In this document: positions 30,655 to 40,264 of the stretch, in pieces
How the letters are laid out: the number at the start of each line of letters is the position of its first letter
How positions within the stretch are numbered: position 1 is the stretch's first letter
Assembly (NCBI RefSeq): GCF_003944795.1
Contig: NZ_RWBG01000003.1
Span: 337,467 to 401,466, forward strand
Source: Mangrovimonas spongiae
Lineage (GTDB): Bacteria; Bacteroidota; Bacteroidia; Flavobacteriales; Flavobacteriaceae
DNA: 64,000 bases
Direction of reading: 5' to 3'
Notes under the pieces: model-generated
What the model was told of the DNA's origin: nothing
What the model saw: only the letters and a program-made list of their open reading frames with translations
Database searches by the model: none
Program-made: the position numbers and the translations under genes

Positions 30655-32229
30655 ATGGCAGGAGGAAAATTATCTGCAAGGCAGAAAATGATTAACCTAA
30701 TGTACTTAGTGTTTATTGCAATGATTGCGATGACCATGAGTAAGGAAGTACTTTCAGCATTCGGGTTAATGAACGATAAATTTGTAAGAGCTAACGAACT
30801 AGCTTCTACATCAAACACAGGAATGCTTGAAGGCTTAAAGCAAAAAGCAGAAGAAAAACCAGAAGAGTTTAGAGTAGCATCAAACAATGCACAACAAATA
30901 AGCAAAATCTCTGATGACTTTTTCAAGTATTTAGGTGAACAAAAAGCAATGATCCTTGAAAGAGGAAAATTTGAAAGAGAAGAAAATGGCGAATTACCAT
31001 CAGAAAAGATGGATAAAGGTGATTTCTTAGACGAATATTGGTTTACAGGTGATCGTTTAACCAAAGAAGGACAAGCTTTTATGGACCGTCTTAATAAATA
31101 TAAAGCTGATATTGAAGCAGTTTTAGGAGACGATGTTAAATACCAAAAAGCTGTTGAAAACTTTGAAGAACGTTTCAATACTAAAGAAGTTGTAAACCAA
31201 GACGGTAAAAAATTACAATGGTTAGATTACCATTTCCAAGGTTTCCCAGCAATTGCATCGTACACTAAGCTTACAGCTATGCAAAACGATGTAAAAGCTA
31301 CCGAAACAAATATGTATAACCTATTTTTAGGAAACACATTAGACGAAGCGGTATCATTAAAAAACTACACGGCTATTGTAGTACCAGACAAAAATGCTTT
31401 TTTCGCTGGTGAGAAATTTACAGGTAAAGTAGTATTAGGTAAATATGCTAACGTTACACCAACCAAATTAAGTGTAGGTGGCGAATCTCTAGATTTAGAT
31501 AGAGAAGGTGCTATCGATTCTACTGGAGCAGCTCGTATCGAGTTTACAGTAGGTAATGTTGGTGAACATGATGTAGATGGACAGTTTACTTTCTTAGAAG
31601 ATGGTAAAGAATTACCAATCGACTTTAACGGTAAATACGTTGTTGTACCAAGACCAAATTCAGCAACTATTTCAGCTGATAAAATGAATGTTGTTTATAG
31701 AGGTGTTGTAAACCCAATGACAATTTCATTTGCTGGAGTGCCAGATAACAAAGTTAACGCTAGTGCAACAGGATTAAGAAAAACTGGTAATGGAAAATAC
31801 GAAATGAGACCAGGAACAGGTAGAGAAGTTACAATTAATGTAACAGCTACTTTAGATGATGGATCTGCTGTTTCAGATAGAAAAACATTCCGTATCAAGG
31901 ATATACCAAAACCAACAGGAACTATTGCTGGACAACCAGGAATTGTTAAGTTACCAAGAAACAATGTACAGATTGCAACAATTGGAGCAGAGTTAGAAGA
32001 CTTTGATTTCGAACTACCAATCGTAGTATCTGAATTTAAAATTAAAGTGCCAGGTCAGCCTTCTGTAAGAGTTAGTGGAACAAAACTTAACTCACAAGCT
32101 AAAAACGCTTTACGTAAAGCAAGAAGAGGAGACCAAGTTGCAATTTTCGATATTAAAGCGAGTATTAGAGGAAACTCTAGTTATAAGTTAAAAAGTGTTT
32201 CTCCTGTAGTGGTAGAAATTACTAACTAA
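30655..32229 (+). CDS. gldM: Gliding motor / type IX secretion protein GldM
   Basis: A 524-residue protein: a single N-terminal membrane helix (KMINLMYLVFIAMIAMTMS) and a long periplasmic part of four domains that reaches the GldK/N ring. Typical segments are ELASTSNTGMLEGLK, WLDYHFQGFPAIASYTKL and the C-terminal LRKARRGDQVAIFDIKA. GldM transmits motion from GldL across the periplasm. Confidence 0.97.
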   Translation: MAGGKLSARQKMINLMYLVFIAMIAMTMSKEVLSAFGLMNDKFVRANELASTSNTGMLEGLKQKAEEKPEEFRVASNNAQQISKISDDFFKYLGEQKAMILERGKFEREENGELPSEKMDKGDFLDEYWFTGDRLTKEGQAFMDRLNKYKADIEAVLGDDVKYQKAVENFEERFNTKEVVNQDGKKLQWLDYHFQGFPAIASYTKLTAMQNDVKATETNMYNLFLGNTLDEAVSLKNYTAIVVPDKNAFFAGEKFTGKVVLGKYANVTPTKLSVGGESLDLDREGAIDSTGAARIEFTVGNVGEHDVDGQFTFLEDGKELPIDFNGKYVVVPRPNSATISADKMNVVYRGVVNPMTISFAGVPDNKVNASATGLRKTGNGKYEMRPGTGREVTINVTATLDDGSAVSDRKTFRIKDIPKPTGTIAGQPGIVKLPRNNVQIATIGAELEDFDFELPIVVSEFKIKVPGQPSVRVSGTKLNSQAKNALRKARRGDQVAIFDIKASIRGNSSYKLKSVSPVVVEITN

Positions 32230-32275
32230 GCGCTTTTATCTTAATTGATAAGCCCTAATAATTAAAAAGAAGAAG

Positions 32276-33175
32276 ATGAATTTAAAGAGTATTTTATTAA
32301 CCGTTTTAACCATATCGTTTGGTGTAACTGCTTATTCGCAAGCCAATATTTTAAATGCCAAAGCTCCAGAAGAGATTGGTGTAAAAACAGAGGCACAAAT
32401 AGCAGTTGATAATGATAAGCCTTTAGAATATGGTTATGTAGATGATAGAGATATTATGTTCTCTAAAATGACATGGGAACGTGTTGTTCTTGACGAACGT
32501 GTAAACTTTCCATTGTATTATCCAATAGATACAAATAATATTGGGAAAAATAGACGCTCTTTATTTGATGTGCTTTGGAAATCTATTAAAGAAGGAAAAA
32601 TCGAAAAAATTTACGATGATTCTTACTTTACTGCAGAACGTACCATCGAAGATTTAAAGTATTCAATGTCTAAAGTAGATACCTTAGATATTGGTTATGA
32701 ACAATTCAATGCCGAAGGTCGTGTAGATCCAGAATATATCACAAAAACCGATATCACTTCTTTCCATATTAGTGCTTATTTGGTAAAAGGATTATGGTAT
32801 TTTGACAAACGTCAAGGAGAATTAAAGTACAGACTTCTTGGTATTGCACCAGCAGCACCAGATGTTAACTTCCTAGATTCTGATGACGAAGCAAACAAAG
32901 AACCAATTCCTTTATTCTGGGTATTCTATCCAGATGCTAGAGAAGTATTGCACGAAGCAAAATCGTTTAATAACGAAAATAGCGCTATGCCATATTCTTT
33001 CGATCATATCTTAAATTCAAGACGATTTAATGGATATATCTTTAAAGAAGAAAATGTGTATGGTGATAGAAAAGTAACCGAATACATTTCTGATAACGCT
33101 TTAATGCAACTTTTAGAATCTGAAAGAATCAAAGAAAAAATTAGAAACTTTGAGTTGGATATGTGGGCTTATTAA
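32276..33175 (+). CDS. gldN: Gliding/type IX secretion protein GldN
   Basis: A 299-residue periplasmic protein with a signal peptide ending AYSQ. Typical family blocks are YVDDRDIMFSKMTWERVVLDE, FPLYYPIDTNNIG and GLWYFDKRQGELKYRLLGIAP. It builds the periplasmic ring with GldK. It is the last gene of the operon, followed by a strong terminator. Confidence 0.97.
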   Translation: MNLKSILLTVLTISFGVTAYSQANILNAKAPEEIGVKTEAQIAVDNDKPLEYGYVDDRDIMFSKMTWERVVLDERVNFPLYYPIDTNNIGKNRRSLFDVLWKSIKEGKIEKIYDDSYFTAERTIEDLKYSMSKVDTLDIGYEQFNAEGRVDPEYITKTDITSFHISAYLVKGLWYFDKRQGELKYRLLGIAPAAPDVNFLDSDDEANKEPIPLFWVFYPDAREVLHEAKSFNNENSAMPYSFDHILNSRRFNGYIFKEENVYGDRKVTEYISDNALMQLLESERIKEKIRNFELDMWAY

Positions 33176-33202
33176 AGCCTATTTGTCAAAAAGTAATAAA
33201 GA

Positions 33203-33233
33203 AAAACGCGCACTTTTAAGTGCGCGTTTTTTT
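33203..33233 (+). terminator. Terminator of gldKLMN
   Basis: A 13-bp GC-rich stem (AAAACGCGCACTT and its complement) with a 2-base loop and a run of T residues, directly after gldN. Confidence 0.92.
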
Positions 33234-33250
33234 ATGTTATCTTCGTAAAT

Positions 33251-34288
33251 ATGAAAGTAGATTATATTATCGTTGGTCAGGGCTTAGCAGGCGTAAACTT
33301 TTGTTATTTATTATTACAGCATAGCAAATCTTTTGTGGTGTTTGATGATAATTCGCAACAGTCGTCTACTGTAGCAGGTGGCTTGTATAATCCTGTTGTT
33401 TTAAAGCGTTTTACACCAGTTTGGAAAAGCGATGAACAATTAGAATTAGTAAACCATATATATAACGACTTAGCGTCTTATTTAGAAACTACTTTAGATT
33501 ATAAACTTCCTGTAAAACGGTTATTCAATTCTGTTGAAGAACAAAATAATTGGTTTGTAGCAGCCGATAAATATGGTCTGCAAAAATATTTGTCGCCAAA
33601 AATTTGTAACAATAATAATATGGCTGTTCCTGCTCCTTATGGTTTAGGTGAAGTACTACATACTGGAAGAATAGATACAGAGCATTTATTGGCTACGTTT
33701 AAGAAAAAGTTGGCGAGTACATATATTAATGAATCGTTTAATTATGATGATTTAATAATTAAAGAAGACGCTGTAATTTATAAAGATATTCAAGCAAAAA
33801 ATATCGTGTTTTGCGAAGGCTTTGGTTTAAAAAAGAACCCTTATTTTAACCATTTACCACTAAATGGAACCAAAGGCGAACTATTAACCATTCATGCTCC
33901 AGATTTAAAAATAGATTTTGTATTAAAATCGAGTGCGTTTTTAATTCCGTTAGGGAATGATTATTATACAGTTGGTGCTACCTATAATTGGACCGATAAA
34001 ACCAATCAACCTTCAGCGGAAGGTAAAAAAGAACTCCTAGAAAAGCTAAAAACCTTTATTAAGTGCGATTTTAAGGTTGTTAATCAAAAAGCAGGTATTC
34101 GTCCCACCGTAAAAGATAGAAGACCATTAGTTGGGCAACACCCTAAATACGATAATCTTTACGTGCTAAATGGTCTTGGAACAAGAGGCGTTATGATAGC
34201 CCCTTATGTGGCTAAACAGCTTTATAACTTTATTGAAAATGCTATAAAATTAGAAGAAGATATTAATATTACTCGGTTTTCTTCTTAA
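33251..34288 (+). CDS. FAD-dependent oxidoreductase (DAO family)
   Basis: A 345-residue protein with the FAD-binding Rossmann motif VDYIIVGQGLAGVNF at the N-terminus and the DAO-family C-terminal block GIRPTVKDRRPLVGQHP and LNGLGTRGVMIAPY. It probably oxidises an amino acid or related amine. The substrate cannot be read from the sequence. It converges on the DUF983 gene with a 20-bp overlap of the 3' ends. Confidence 0.82.
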   Translation: MKVDYIIVGQGLAGVNFCYLLLQHSKSFVVFDDNSQQSSTVAGGLYNPVVLKRFTPVWKSDEQLELVNHIYNDLASYLETTLDYKLPVKRLFNSVEEQNNWFVAADKYGLQKYLSPKICNNNNMAVPAPYGLGEVLHTGRIDTEHLLATFKKKLASTYINESFNYDDLIIKEDAVIYKDIQAKNIVFCEGFGLKKNPYFNHLPLNGTKGELLTIHAPDLKIDFVLKSSAFLIPLGNDYYTVGATYNWTDKTNQPSAEGKKELLEKLKTFIKCDFKVVNQKAGIRPTVKDRRPLVGQHPKYDNLYVLNGLGTRGVMIAPYVAKQLYNFIENAIKLEEDINITRFSS

Positions 34289-34661
34289 CTAAATTTTCGT
34301 CATAATGCATAAAAATGTTAATCCATACGTTTCTGGATAAACGCATAATTATAGGAGCAAAAACAACCAAAGTTCCAATTATAGCAAAAAATGCAGTTAT
34401 TAAACTACTCTCTAAAAACAAATAACTAATAACAAAAGCAGCAACGCCAAAAGCAATACCAATAGCATAGCTAACATACATCGAGCCATAAAAAAAAGAT
34501 GGTTCTATACGATATTTGGTATGGCAATGCGAACATTCCTCGTTTATTTTTAAAACATCAGATAAAACATAAGGGTTTTTTGTTTCATACATCGATTCTT
34601 GATGGCATTTTGGACAACTCCCTGTTAAAATGCTGTATAGTTTGGAGCCTTTTTTAATCAT
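34269..34661 (-). CDS. DUF983 zinc-ribbon membrane protein
   Basis: A 130-residue protein with an N-terminal Cys4 zinc ribbon (GSCPKCHQES and EECSHCHTKY) followed by two hydrophobic helices. It matches the DUF983 family, function unknown, widespread in Bacteroidota and Alphaproteobacteria. Confidence 0.85.
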   Translation of the reverse strand: MIKKGSKLYSILTGSCPKCHQESMYETKNPYVLSDVLKINEECSHCHTKYRIEPSFFYGSMYVSYAIGIAFGVAAFVISYLFLESSLITAFFAIIGTLVVFAPIIMRLSRNVWINIFMHYDENLVKKKTE

Positions 34662-34672
34662 AATTAAAACTG

Positions 34673-34680
34673 TACTTTTG
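34673..34680 (+). promoter_or_regulatory. Candidate -7 box for the ABC-F gene
   Basis: TACTTTTG matches TAnnTTTG and lies 64 bp before the ABC-F start. No -33 box stands out. Confidence 0.4.
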
Positions 34681-34743
34681 CGCTGAATATTGTAATTACA
34701 AAATTACAACATTATTCATCATTAACTGTAACAAAAGTCACAA

Positions 34744-36648
34744 ATGCTCAACATTCATAACCTTTCTATAAGTTTTCAAGGCGAATACCTTTTCGAGGAA
34801 ATTACATTTAAATTGGGTGTTGGCGATCGTGTTGGATTGATAGGAAAAAACGGCGCTGGAAAATCTACCATGCTTAAAATTCTTTCTAAAGAGCTTGAAC
34901 CAGATTCTGGACAAATTGCAGCCGATAAGGATTTAAGTATAGGATTTTTAAAGCAAGATATCGATTTTGAGTTTGGGAAAACCGTTTTAGAAGAATCCTA
35001 CGAAGCTTTCAAGGATATTAAGGATTTGGAAGCTAAAATGGAAGGCATTAATTTACAATTAGCCGAACGTACCGATTACGAAAGCGAGAGTTACAATCAG
35101 TTAATGATTGATTTAAATGATATCCAACACCAATACGAAATTTTAGGCGGTTACAACTATCAAGGCGATACCGAAAAGATTTTACAAGGTTTAGGTTTTA
35201 AACGGGAAGATTTTAATAAGCTTACCGATACTTTTTCCGGTGGATGGCGTATGCGTATAGAATTAGCCAAACTTCTGTTACAGAATAACGATGTGTTGCT
35301 TTTAGATGAGCCTACAAACCATTTGGACATTGAATCGATAATTTGGTTGGAGAATTTTTTAAAAAATTACCAAGGTGCTGTTGTTATTGTTTCTCACGAT
35401 AAAATGTTTTTAGATAATGTTACCAACCGTACTATTGAAATTTCATTAGGCAGAATTTACGATTACCCCAAACCATATAGCGAGTTTTTAGTGCTTCGTG
35501 AAGAGATTAGAGAGCAGCAATTAGCAGCACATAAAAATCAGGAAAAGCAAATACAACAAACCGAAAAGCTGATTGAAAAATTTAGAGCTAAAGCTTCTAA
35601 AGCTTCAATGGCACAATCTTTAATAAAGAAATTAGATAAAATAGATCGTATTGAAGTTGATGAGGAAGATAATAGTGTCATGACCTTAAATTTTCCTGTG
35701 TCCATAACACCTGGAAAAGTTGTTCTGGAAGCTAAACAGGTATCTAAAAACTATGGCGATCTTCAAGTACTACACAACATTAACCTTTCTATAGCGCGAG
35801 ATAGTAAAGTAGCTTTTGTTGGACAGAACGGCCAAGGAAAATCTACCTTAGCCAAAATTATTGTCAATGAAATTGAACATCAAGGACAGTTACATCTAGG
35901 ACACAATGTACAAATAGGATATTTTGCCCAAAATCAAGCCGAATATTTAGATGGTAATAAAACGGTTCACGATACCATGATTGATGCTGCAAACGAAACA
36001 AATAGAACAAAAGTACGCGATATTTTAGGCGCATTTTTGTTTCGTGGCGAAGAAGTCGATAAATATGTTAGAGTGTTATCGGGTGGAGAGCGTAACCGTT
36101 TAGCATTAGCCAAACTAATGTTGCAGCCTTTTAACGTTTTGGTGATGGATGAGCCTACAAACCATTTAGATATCAAATCTAAAAATGTATTAAAAGATGC
36201 TTTAAATCGTTTTGAAGGAACATTAATATTGGTATCACACGATCGTGATTTTTTACAAGGATTAACCAATACCGTTTACGAATTTAAAGACCAAAAAATT
36301 AAAGAATATTTAGGCGATATTGATTTTTATTTAAAACAGCGTAATGTTGAAAACCTTCGCGAAGTAGAAAAACGGGATGTTATAAAAGAAGTTCCTAAAG
36401 AAAACGTTAATCAAAGTTACGAAGCCCAAAAGCAACAAAAGTCATTAAAAAATAAACTAAGTAAAGTAGAGTCTAAAATCACGCAATTAGAAAAAGATAT
36501 TAAAGCGATTGATGTAGAGTTAGCCGTGAATTACGATGAGACTGTGTCTAAACCTAATTTTTTTGATACTTACCAAGCTAAAAAGGACAAATTAGAACAA
36601 TTAATGATGGATTGGGAAAGTATTCAAGAAGAACTGGATAAGTTCTAA
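34744..36648 (+). CDS. ABC-F family ATPase
   Basis: A 634-residue soluble protein with two ABC domains and no membrane segments. Domain 1 has Walker A LIGKNGAGKST, signature FSGGWRMR and Walker B VLLLDEPTNHLD. Domain 2 has FVGQNGQGKST, LSGGERNR and VLVMDEPTNHLD. The linker is charged and helical, and a coiled-coil tail (residues about 555-634) follows. The layout resembles Uup/YheS-type ABC-F proteins that act on ribosomes. The exact subfamily is uncertain. Confidence 0.92.
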   Translation: MLNIHNLSISFQGEYLFEEITFKLGVGDRVGLIGKNGAGKSTMLKILSKELEPDSGQIAADKDLSIGFLKQDIDFEFGKTVLEESYEAFKDIKDLEAKMEGINLQLAERTDYESESYNQLMIDLNDIQHQYEILGGYNYQGDTEKILQGLGFKREDFNKLTDTFSGGWRMRIELAKLLLQNNDVLLLDEPTNHLDIESIIWLENFLKNYQGAVVIVSHDKMFLDNVTNRTIEISLGRIYDYPKPYSEFLVLREEIREQQLAAHKNQEKQIQQTEKLIEKFRAKASKASMAQSLIKKLDKIDRIEVDEEDNSVMTLNFPVSITPGKVVLEAKQVSKNYGDLQVLHNINLSIARDSKVAFVGQNGQGKSTLAKIIVNEIEHQGQLHLGHNVQIGYFAQNQAEYLDGNKTVHDTMIDAANETNRTKVRDILGAFLFRGEEVDKYVRVLSGGERNRLALAKLMLQPFNVLVMDEPTNHLDIKSKNVLKDALNRFEGTLILVSHDRDFLQGLTNTVYEFKDQKIKEYLGDIDFYLKQRNVENLREVEKRDVIKEVPKENVNQSYEAQKQQKSLKNKLSKVESKITQLEKDIKAIDVELAVNYDETVSKPNFFDTYQAKKDKLEQLMMDWESIQEELDKF

Positions 36649-36673
36649 AAGTTAATAAAACCCTATAACGCAA

Positions 36674-36705
36674 TGCGTTTCATCGAAAAAAATTGGTTTT
36701 AATCC
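36674..36705 (+). promoter_or_regulatory. Direct-repeat box upstream of first LRR gene
   Basis: TGCGTTTCATCG followed 20 bp on by the weaker TGGTTTTAATCC. The first box is nearly the same as that before the second LRR gene, and the spacer of A residues is kept. Confidence 0.5.
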
Positions 36706-36749
36706 GTATTTTTTCTTAATTTGGTAGCATTAACCCAACTACCAAACAA

Positions 36750-37577
36750 ATGAAAAATGCTCTATCAACATTAATCGTTTTATTAATTCCCCTTTTAGTT
36801 TTATCCCAAGTTCCAAATTCAGAAAGGCAAGCTTTAAAAAGTTTATACAAAGCTACTAATGGAGATCAGTGGACTAATAGTTGGGACTTAACATCTCCTG
36901 TATCTACTTGGTACGGAGTTACTATTGAAGATAATCATGTGGTTGGTTTAAATTTACATATGAATAATTTAGAAGGTAAATTACCTAACGAACTACAAAA
37001 CCTTACTTTTTTAAAAAAGCTAAACTTAGGTTTTAATAGATTATCGGGTGAGTTACCAAAAAACTTTGGCAAGCTTTCAAATCTTGAAATATTAGAATTG
37101 TTCATGAATAGATTTGAAGGCCAAATTCCTGAAACTCTTGGAAGCATACAAAATCTAAAGGTTTTAAAACTTTATAGTAATACTTTTGAAGGTGAAATCC
37201 CCGAATCTTTAATGAATTTAAAAGGGTTAAAAGAATTATCCTTAGGAAGTAATCGCCTTACAGGAACAATACCAAAATCTATAGGAACTTTATCTCGTTT
37301 AGAAAAGTTAATTCTTTTAGACAATAATTTAGAAGGGGATATACCAAAAGAGATAGGAGATTTAAAGGACTTAAAAGAGTTAGTTATATCAAGTAATAGA
37401 TTAACAGGAACTTTACCATTTGAAATAACGAGATTAAGAGGTTTAGAAATTATGATGGTAAGTGATAATGATTTAGATAAAGAGTATGTTACCGTAACAG
37501 GAAAATCTACACCACCAACGATGCAAGTCATACCTGAAGATAAAGGCATGCTTGCAACAGATTATTTTGACGATTAA
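36750..37577 (+). CDS. Secreted leucine-rich-repeat protein (copy 1)
   Basis: A 275-residue protein with a signal peptide (about residues 1-19), an N-terminal cap ERQALKSLYKATNGDQWTNS, and about seven plant-type repeats of the form LxxLxLGxNRLTGTIPKSIG. It ends MLATDYFDD with no type IX C-terminal sorting domain seen. Repeats of this type bind proteins, but no partner is known. The neighbour downstream is a paralogue of equal length, so a tandem duplication made this pair. Confidence 0.88.
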   Translation: MKNALSTLIVLLIPLLVLSQVPNSERQALKSLYKATNGDQWTNSWDLTSPVSTWYGVTIEDNHVVGLNLHMNNLEGKLPNELQNLTFLKKLNLGFNRLSGELPKNFGKLSNLEILELFMNRFEGQIPETLGSIQNLKVLKLYSNTFEGEIPESLMNLKGLKELSLGSNRLTGTIPKSIGTLSRLEKLILLDNNLEGDIPKEIGDLKDLKELVISSNRLTGTLPFEITRLRGLEIMMVSDNDLDKEYVTVTGKSTPPTMQVIPEDKGMLATDYFDD

Positions 37578-37606
37578 AAACTGAAAACATAATTTTATAT
37601 TTATAC

Positions 37607-37635
37607 AAGGATAGTTTTTATACTATCCTTTTTTT
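37607..37635 (+). terminator. Terminator after first LRR gene
   Basis: A 9-bp stem (AAGGATAGT / ACTATCCTT) with a 6-base loop and a run of T residues. Confidence 0.85.
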
Positions 37636-37680
37636 ATTAGTATTTCACGCTAATTTTTATAAATAAAACATCCCCGCCTA

Positions 37681-37712
37681 TGCATTTCATCGAAAAAAAT
37701 TGCATTTCATAA
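37681..37712 (+). promoter_or_regulatory. Direct-repeat box upstream of second LRR gene
   Basis: Two copies of TGCATTTCAT start exactly 20 bp apart (37681 and 37701), the first extended to TGCATTTCATCG and followed by an A-run. This is the clearest copy of a motif seen at four places in the window. Confidence 0.55.
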
Positions 37713-37760
37713 ATATAATTTTTATTATTGTTTCGCTTTTAGCCTCAAAACCAAATAAGT

Positions 37761-38588
37761 ATGAAAACTGCTAAACTTACCTTGTTATTGTCTTTAGTTA
37801 CCATGATAACCTTTGCCTCGATTTCTCCTAAAGAAAAAGAAGCGCTATTAGACTTTTACCACGCTACTTCAGGCGAAAACTGGGTTGACAAATGGGACAT
37901 AAACCAACCAGTTAGTACTTGGAAAGGTGTTACTATAAAAGACGATGTTGTTGTTAAATTACATTTAGAAATGAATAACCTCCAAGGTACTATGCCTCAA
38001 TCGTTAGCTCATTTAACATCTCTTAAAGAGTTAAGGCTAGGCTTTAACAAGATAACAGGTAATATACCCACTTCGTTAGGACAATTGCAAAAGTTAGAAG
38101 TACTAGAACTGTATATGAATCAGTTAGAAGGCGAACTCCCCAATGAACTTATGGCTTTAAATAAGCTTAGAGTATTAAAGCTTTATAGTAACAGTTTAAC
38201 AGGACCTATACCGAATAGTATAGGTAACTTGACCAATCTTGAAGAATTATTATTGGGAAGTAATTTTTTTACAGGAACTATACCTAGTGAAGTAGGTGAA
38301 CTGTTACAGTTAGAAAAACTAAGTTTAATAGATAATAAATTAGAAGGTCGTATTCCTCATGAACTAGGTAACTTAAATCATTTAAAAGAATTAGTGCTTT
38401 CCAGTAATCAATTAACAGGACGGTTGCCATATGGTATTTATGGGCTGAAAAAACTATCTGTTATGATGGTAAGCGATAATAATTTAGATAAGGATTATGT
38501 TTCTATTATAAAATCTGAAGACTCAAGCATTCTAGGCATACCACAAAATGAACAAGAAGGCCTAGCCACAGACTATATTGATGATTAA
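37761..38588 (+). CDS. Secreted leucine-rich-repeat protein (copy 2)
   Basis: A 275-residue paralogue of the gene upstream, with the same layout: signal peptide, cap (KEALLDFYHATSGENWVDKW), about seven plant-type repeats (LxxLxLGFNKITGNIPTSLG) and the ending LATDYIDD. The two copies are diverged in most third positions but keep the same repeat number. It ends about 130 bp before the tRNA gene. Confidence 0.88.
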   Translation: MKTAKLTLLLSLVTMITFASISPKEKEALLDFYHATSGENWVDKWDINQPVSTWKGVTIKDDVVVKLHLEMNNLQGTMPQSLAHLTSLKELRLGFNKITGNIPTSLGQLQKLEVLELYMNQLEGELPNELMALNKLRVLKLYSNSLTGPIPNSIGNLTNLEELLLGSNFFTGTIPSEVGELLQLEKLSLIDNKLEGRIPHELGNLNHLKELVLSSNQLTGRLPYGIYGLKKLSVMMVSDNNLDKDYVSIIKSEDSSILGIPQNEQEGLATDYIDD

Positions 38589-38616
38589 TACCCACTAAAT
38601 ATTTGTTGTTGATTTG

Positions 38617-38648
38617 AAAGGGAGCTATGGTAGAATAGCTCCTTTTTT
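38617..38648 (+). terminator. Terminator after second LRR gene
   Basis: A stem AGCTAT/ATAGCT extended by GGG/CC pairs, with a T-run. Confidence 0.8.
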
Positions 38649-38675
38649 ATTTCATAAATATTTTAAATTATTTTC

Positions 38676-38705
38676 TTGCTAAAACAAAAAAAGCTAGTAT
38701 ATTTG
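38676..38705 (+). promoter_or_regulatory. Promoter of the initiator tRNA gene
   Basis: TTG at 38676-38678 and TATATTTG at 38698-38705 (TAnnTTTG) are spaced 19 bp, and the tRNA begins 12 bp downstream. Confidence 0.7.
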
Positions 38706-38716
38706 CAGTCCAATAT

Positions 38717-38790
<74 letters not shown>

Positions 38791-38811
38791 TAATGACAAA
38801 GTCATGTATAC

Positions 38812-38842
38812 AAACGGTTTGGTGTTGCCAAACCGTTTTTTT
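38812..38842 (+). terminator. Terminator between tRNA and integrase
   Basis: An 11-bp stem (AAACGGTTTGG and its complement) with loop TGTTG and a T-run. It is brought by the island, since the chromosomal tRNA terminator is now past attR. Confidence 0.88.
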
Positions 38843-40264
38843 ATGCGTAATTTTAACGCCCTAATAGAAATTGAATACGAAAGTGCATACGAAAATGCAT
38901 ACGATTTGTCATTGAAGAAGAAATTTTCCACACCAAAAATCTACACAGCAAACAACGATTTATCAAAGCGTTGGTATGTGTATTTTTCCTATCGTCATCC
39001 CGAGACAGGAAAGCTCAAAAGGCAAACACCTATTTATGGCGAAGCCAATAAATACAAAACTAAAGAAGAGCGATTAGCAGTCTTGACCATTTTGCGCCAA
39101 GTATTAAATAAATTGTTGCGTCAAGGATACAGTCCTTATGAGGATAATACAGCGCTTTATAATAAACAACAGGCGAAGCAACACCCGTTGCAACAAGAAC
39201 CAAAAACGCCGCCACCACCGCAACCGCAAAAACACCAGCAAGAAGAAACTACCGCGGCATTACAACAAACTAAAGCGCAACACCCCATAAAACAAGGCAA
39301 CGCACCCTTAACCAATGGCGCCGCCGCTACTAAAAAACATGCGGCGGCGGAAGCACCGAAAGGGGTAAGTTTAGAAAAGGCCTTTGATTTTGACGCCAAG
39401 ATAAAAGAACAAACTTTACAAGCGAGTAGTTTACGGTCTTACGGAAGTCATATCCGCATTTTTAAAAAATGGTTAAAAACAAAGAAAAAGAATATTACCC
39501 ATATTAAGCAAGTAGAGAAGTCTGTCGTATCAGAGTTTTTACTTCATATTATGACCGAAAGCTCACCGAGAAATAGAAATAACTATCGCGCTAGTTTAAG
39601 TAGTTTCTTTTCTACACTAGAAGAACATGAACTAGTGAGAGAGAACATGGTCAAAAAAATAAAAGTCCTTAAAACCACCGCCACAAGAAATAAAACCTAT
39701 ACCGTAAAACAACAACAAGATATTTTTAATCACTTAGAAAAACACGATCCTACCTTGTTGTTGTTTATTAAGTTTGTGTCCTATAATTTTTTGCGGCCTA
39801 TAGAAGTTTGCCGCTTAAAAGTAGAAGATATTGACGCCAAAACCCGCACCTTAAGTTTTAAAGCCAAAAATAGCCCGCTAAAAACAAAAATTATTCCAGA
39901 GATTTTATGGAATGATTTACCCGACTTATCAAAACTTAAGAAAACGGATTATCTATTTACACCAAAAGGAGTAGGAGGGGAATGGCCTGTCGCATTAGAC
40001 AACAAACGCAACTATTTTTCCAAACGCTTTAAAAAGGTAGTAAAAAATAAATTCAATTTAGGTAAAGATCACACCATGTATAGTTTTAGACATACCTACA
40101 TAACCAAACTGTACCGCGCTTTAGTAGAAGACTCTTCGCCGCATGCCGCAAAAAGTAAACTAATGCAAATTACAGGACATAGTTCTATGACCGCTTTAGA
40201 GAAATACTTGCGCGATATCGATGCAGAATTGCCAGAGGACTATTCAGAATTAATCAAAAATTAG
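38843..40264 (+). CDS. Tyrosine-type site-specific integrase
   Basis: A 473-residue recombinase. The ATG at 38843 (MRNFNALIEIEYESAY) is preferred since an upstream ATG at 38804 lies inside the terminator. The N-terminal domain reads TPKIYTANNDLSKRWYVYFS (arm-binding type of flavobacterial integrases). A long Gln/Pro/Ala-rich linker (about residues 105-180) follows, then a core-binding SAM-like domain (KAFDFDAKIKEQTLQASS onwards). The catalytic domain has Arg in FLRPIEVCRLK, a Lys in SPLKTKIIP, YSFRHTYITK for the (H)xxRH box with Tyr in the first His place, and GHSSMTALEKYLR with the nucleophile Tyr. It catalyses island integration and excision at the tRNA. Confidence 0.92.
   Translation: MRNFNALIEIEYESAYENAYDLSLKKKFSTPKIYTANNDLSKRWYVYFSYRHPETGKLKRQTPIYGEANKYKTKEERLAVLTILRQVLNKLLRQGYSPYEDNTALYNKQQAKQHPLQQEPKTPPPPQPQKHQQEETTAALQQTKAQHPIKQGNAPLTNGAAATKKHAAAEAPKGVSLEKAFDFDAKIKEQTLQASSLRSYGSHIRIFKKWLKTKKKNITHIKQVEKSVVSEFLLHIMTESSPRNRNNYRASLSSFFSTLEEHELVRENMVKKIKVLKTTATRNKTYTVKQQQDIFNHLEKHDPTLLLFIKFVSYNFLRPIEVCRLKVEDIDAKTRTLSFKAKNSPLKTKIIPEILWNDLPDLSKLKKTDYLFTPKGVGGEWPVALDNKRNYFSKRFKKVVKNKFNLGKDHTMYSFRHTYITKLYRALVEDSSPHAAKSKLMQITGHSSMTALEKYLRDIDAELPEDYSELIKN
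38875..38907 (+). repeat. 12-bp-period repeats near attL (candidate integrase arm sites)
   Basis: Three units of ATACGAAARTGC-type sequence lie in tandem inside the first codons of the integrase gene (encoding ESAYENAYD). The same 12-bp-period units recur at 60013-60048 near attR. They start 85 bp from the attL repeat. Short direct repeats flanking the att core are typical arm-type sites. Confidence 0.55.

Noticed and set aside
30648..31178. 176-codon minus-strand frame opposite gldM
   Set aside because: Shadow of gldM; no domain, and it covers a conserved membrane helix region on the other strand.
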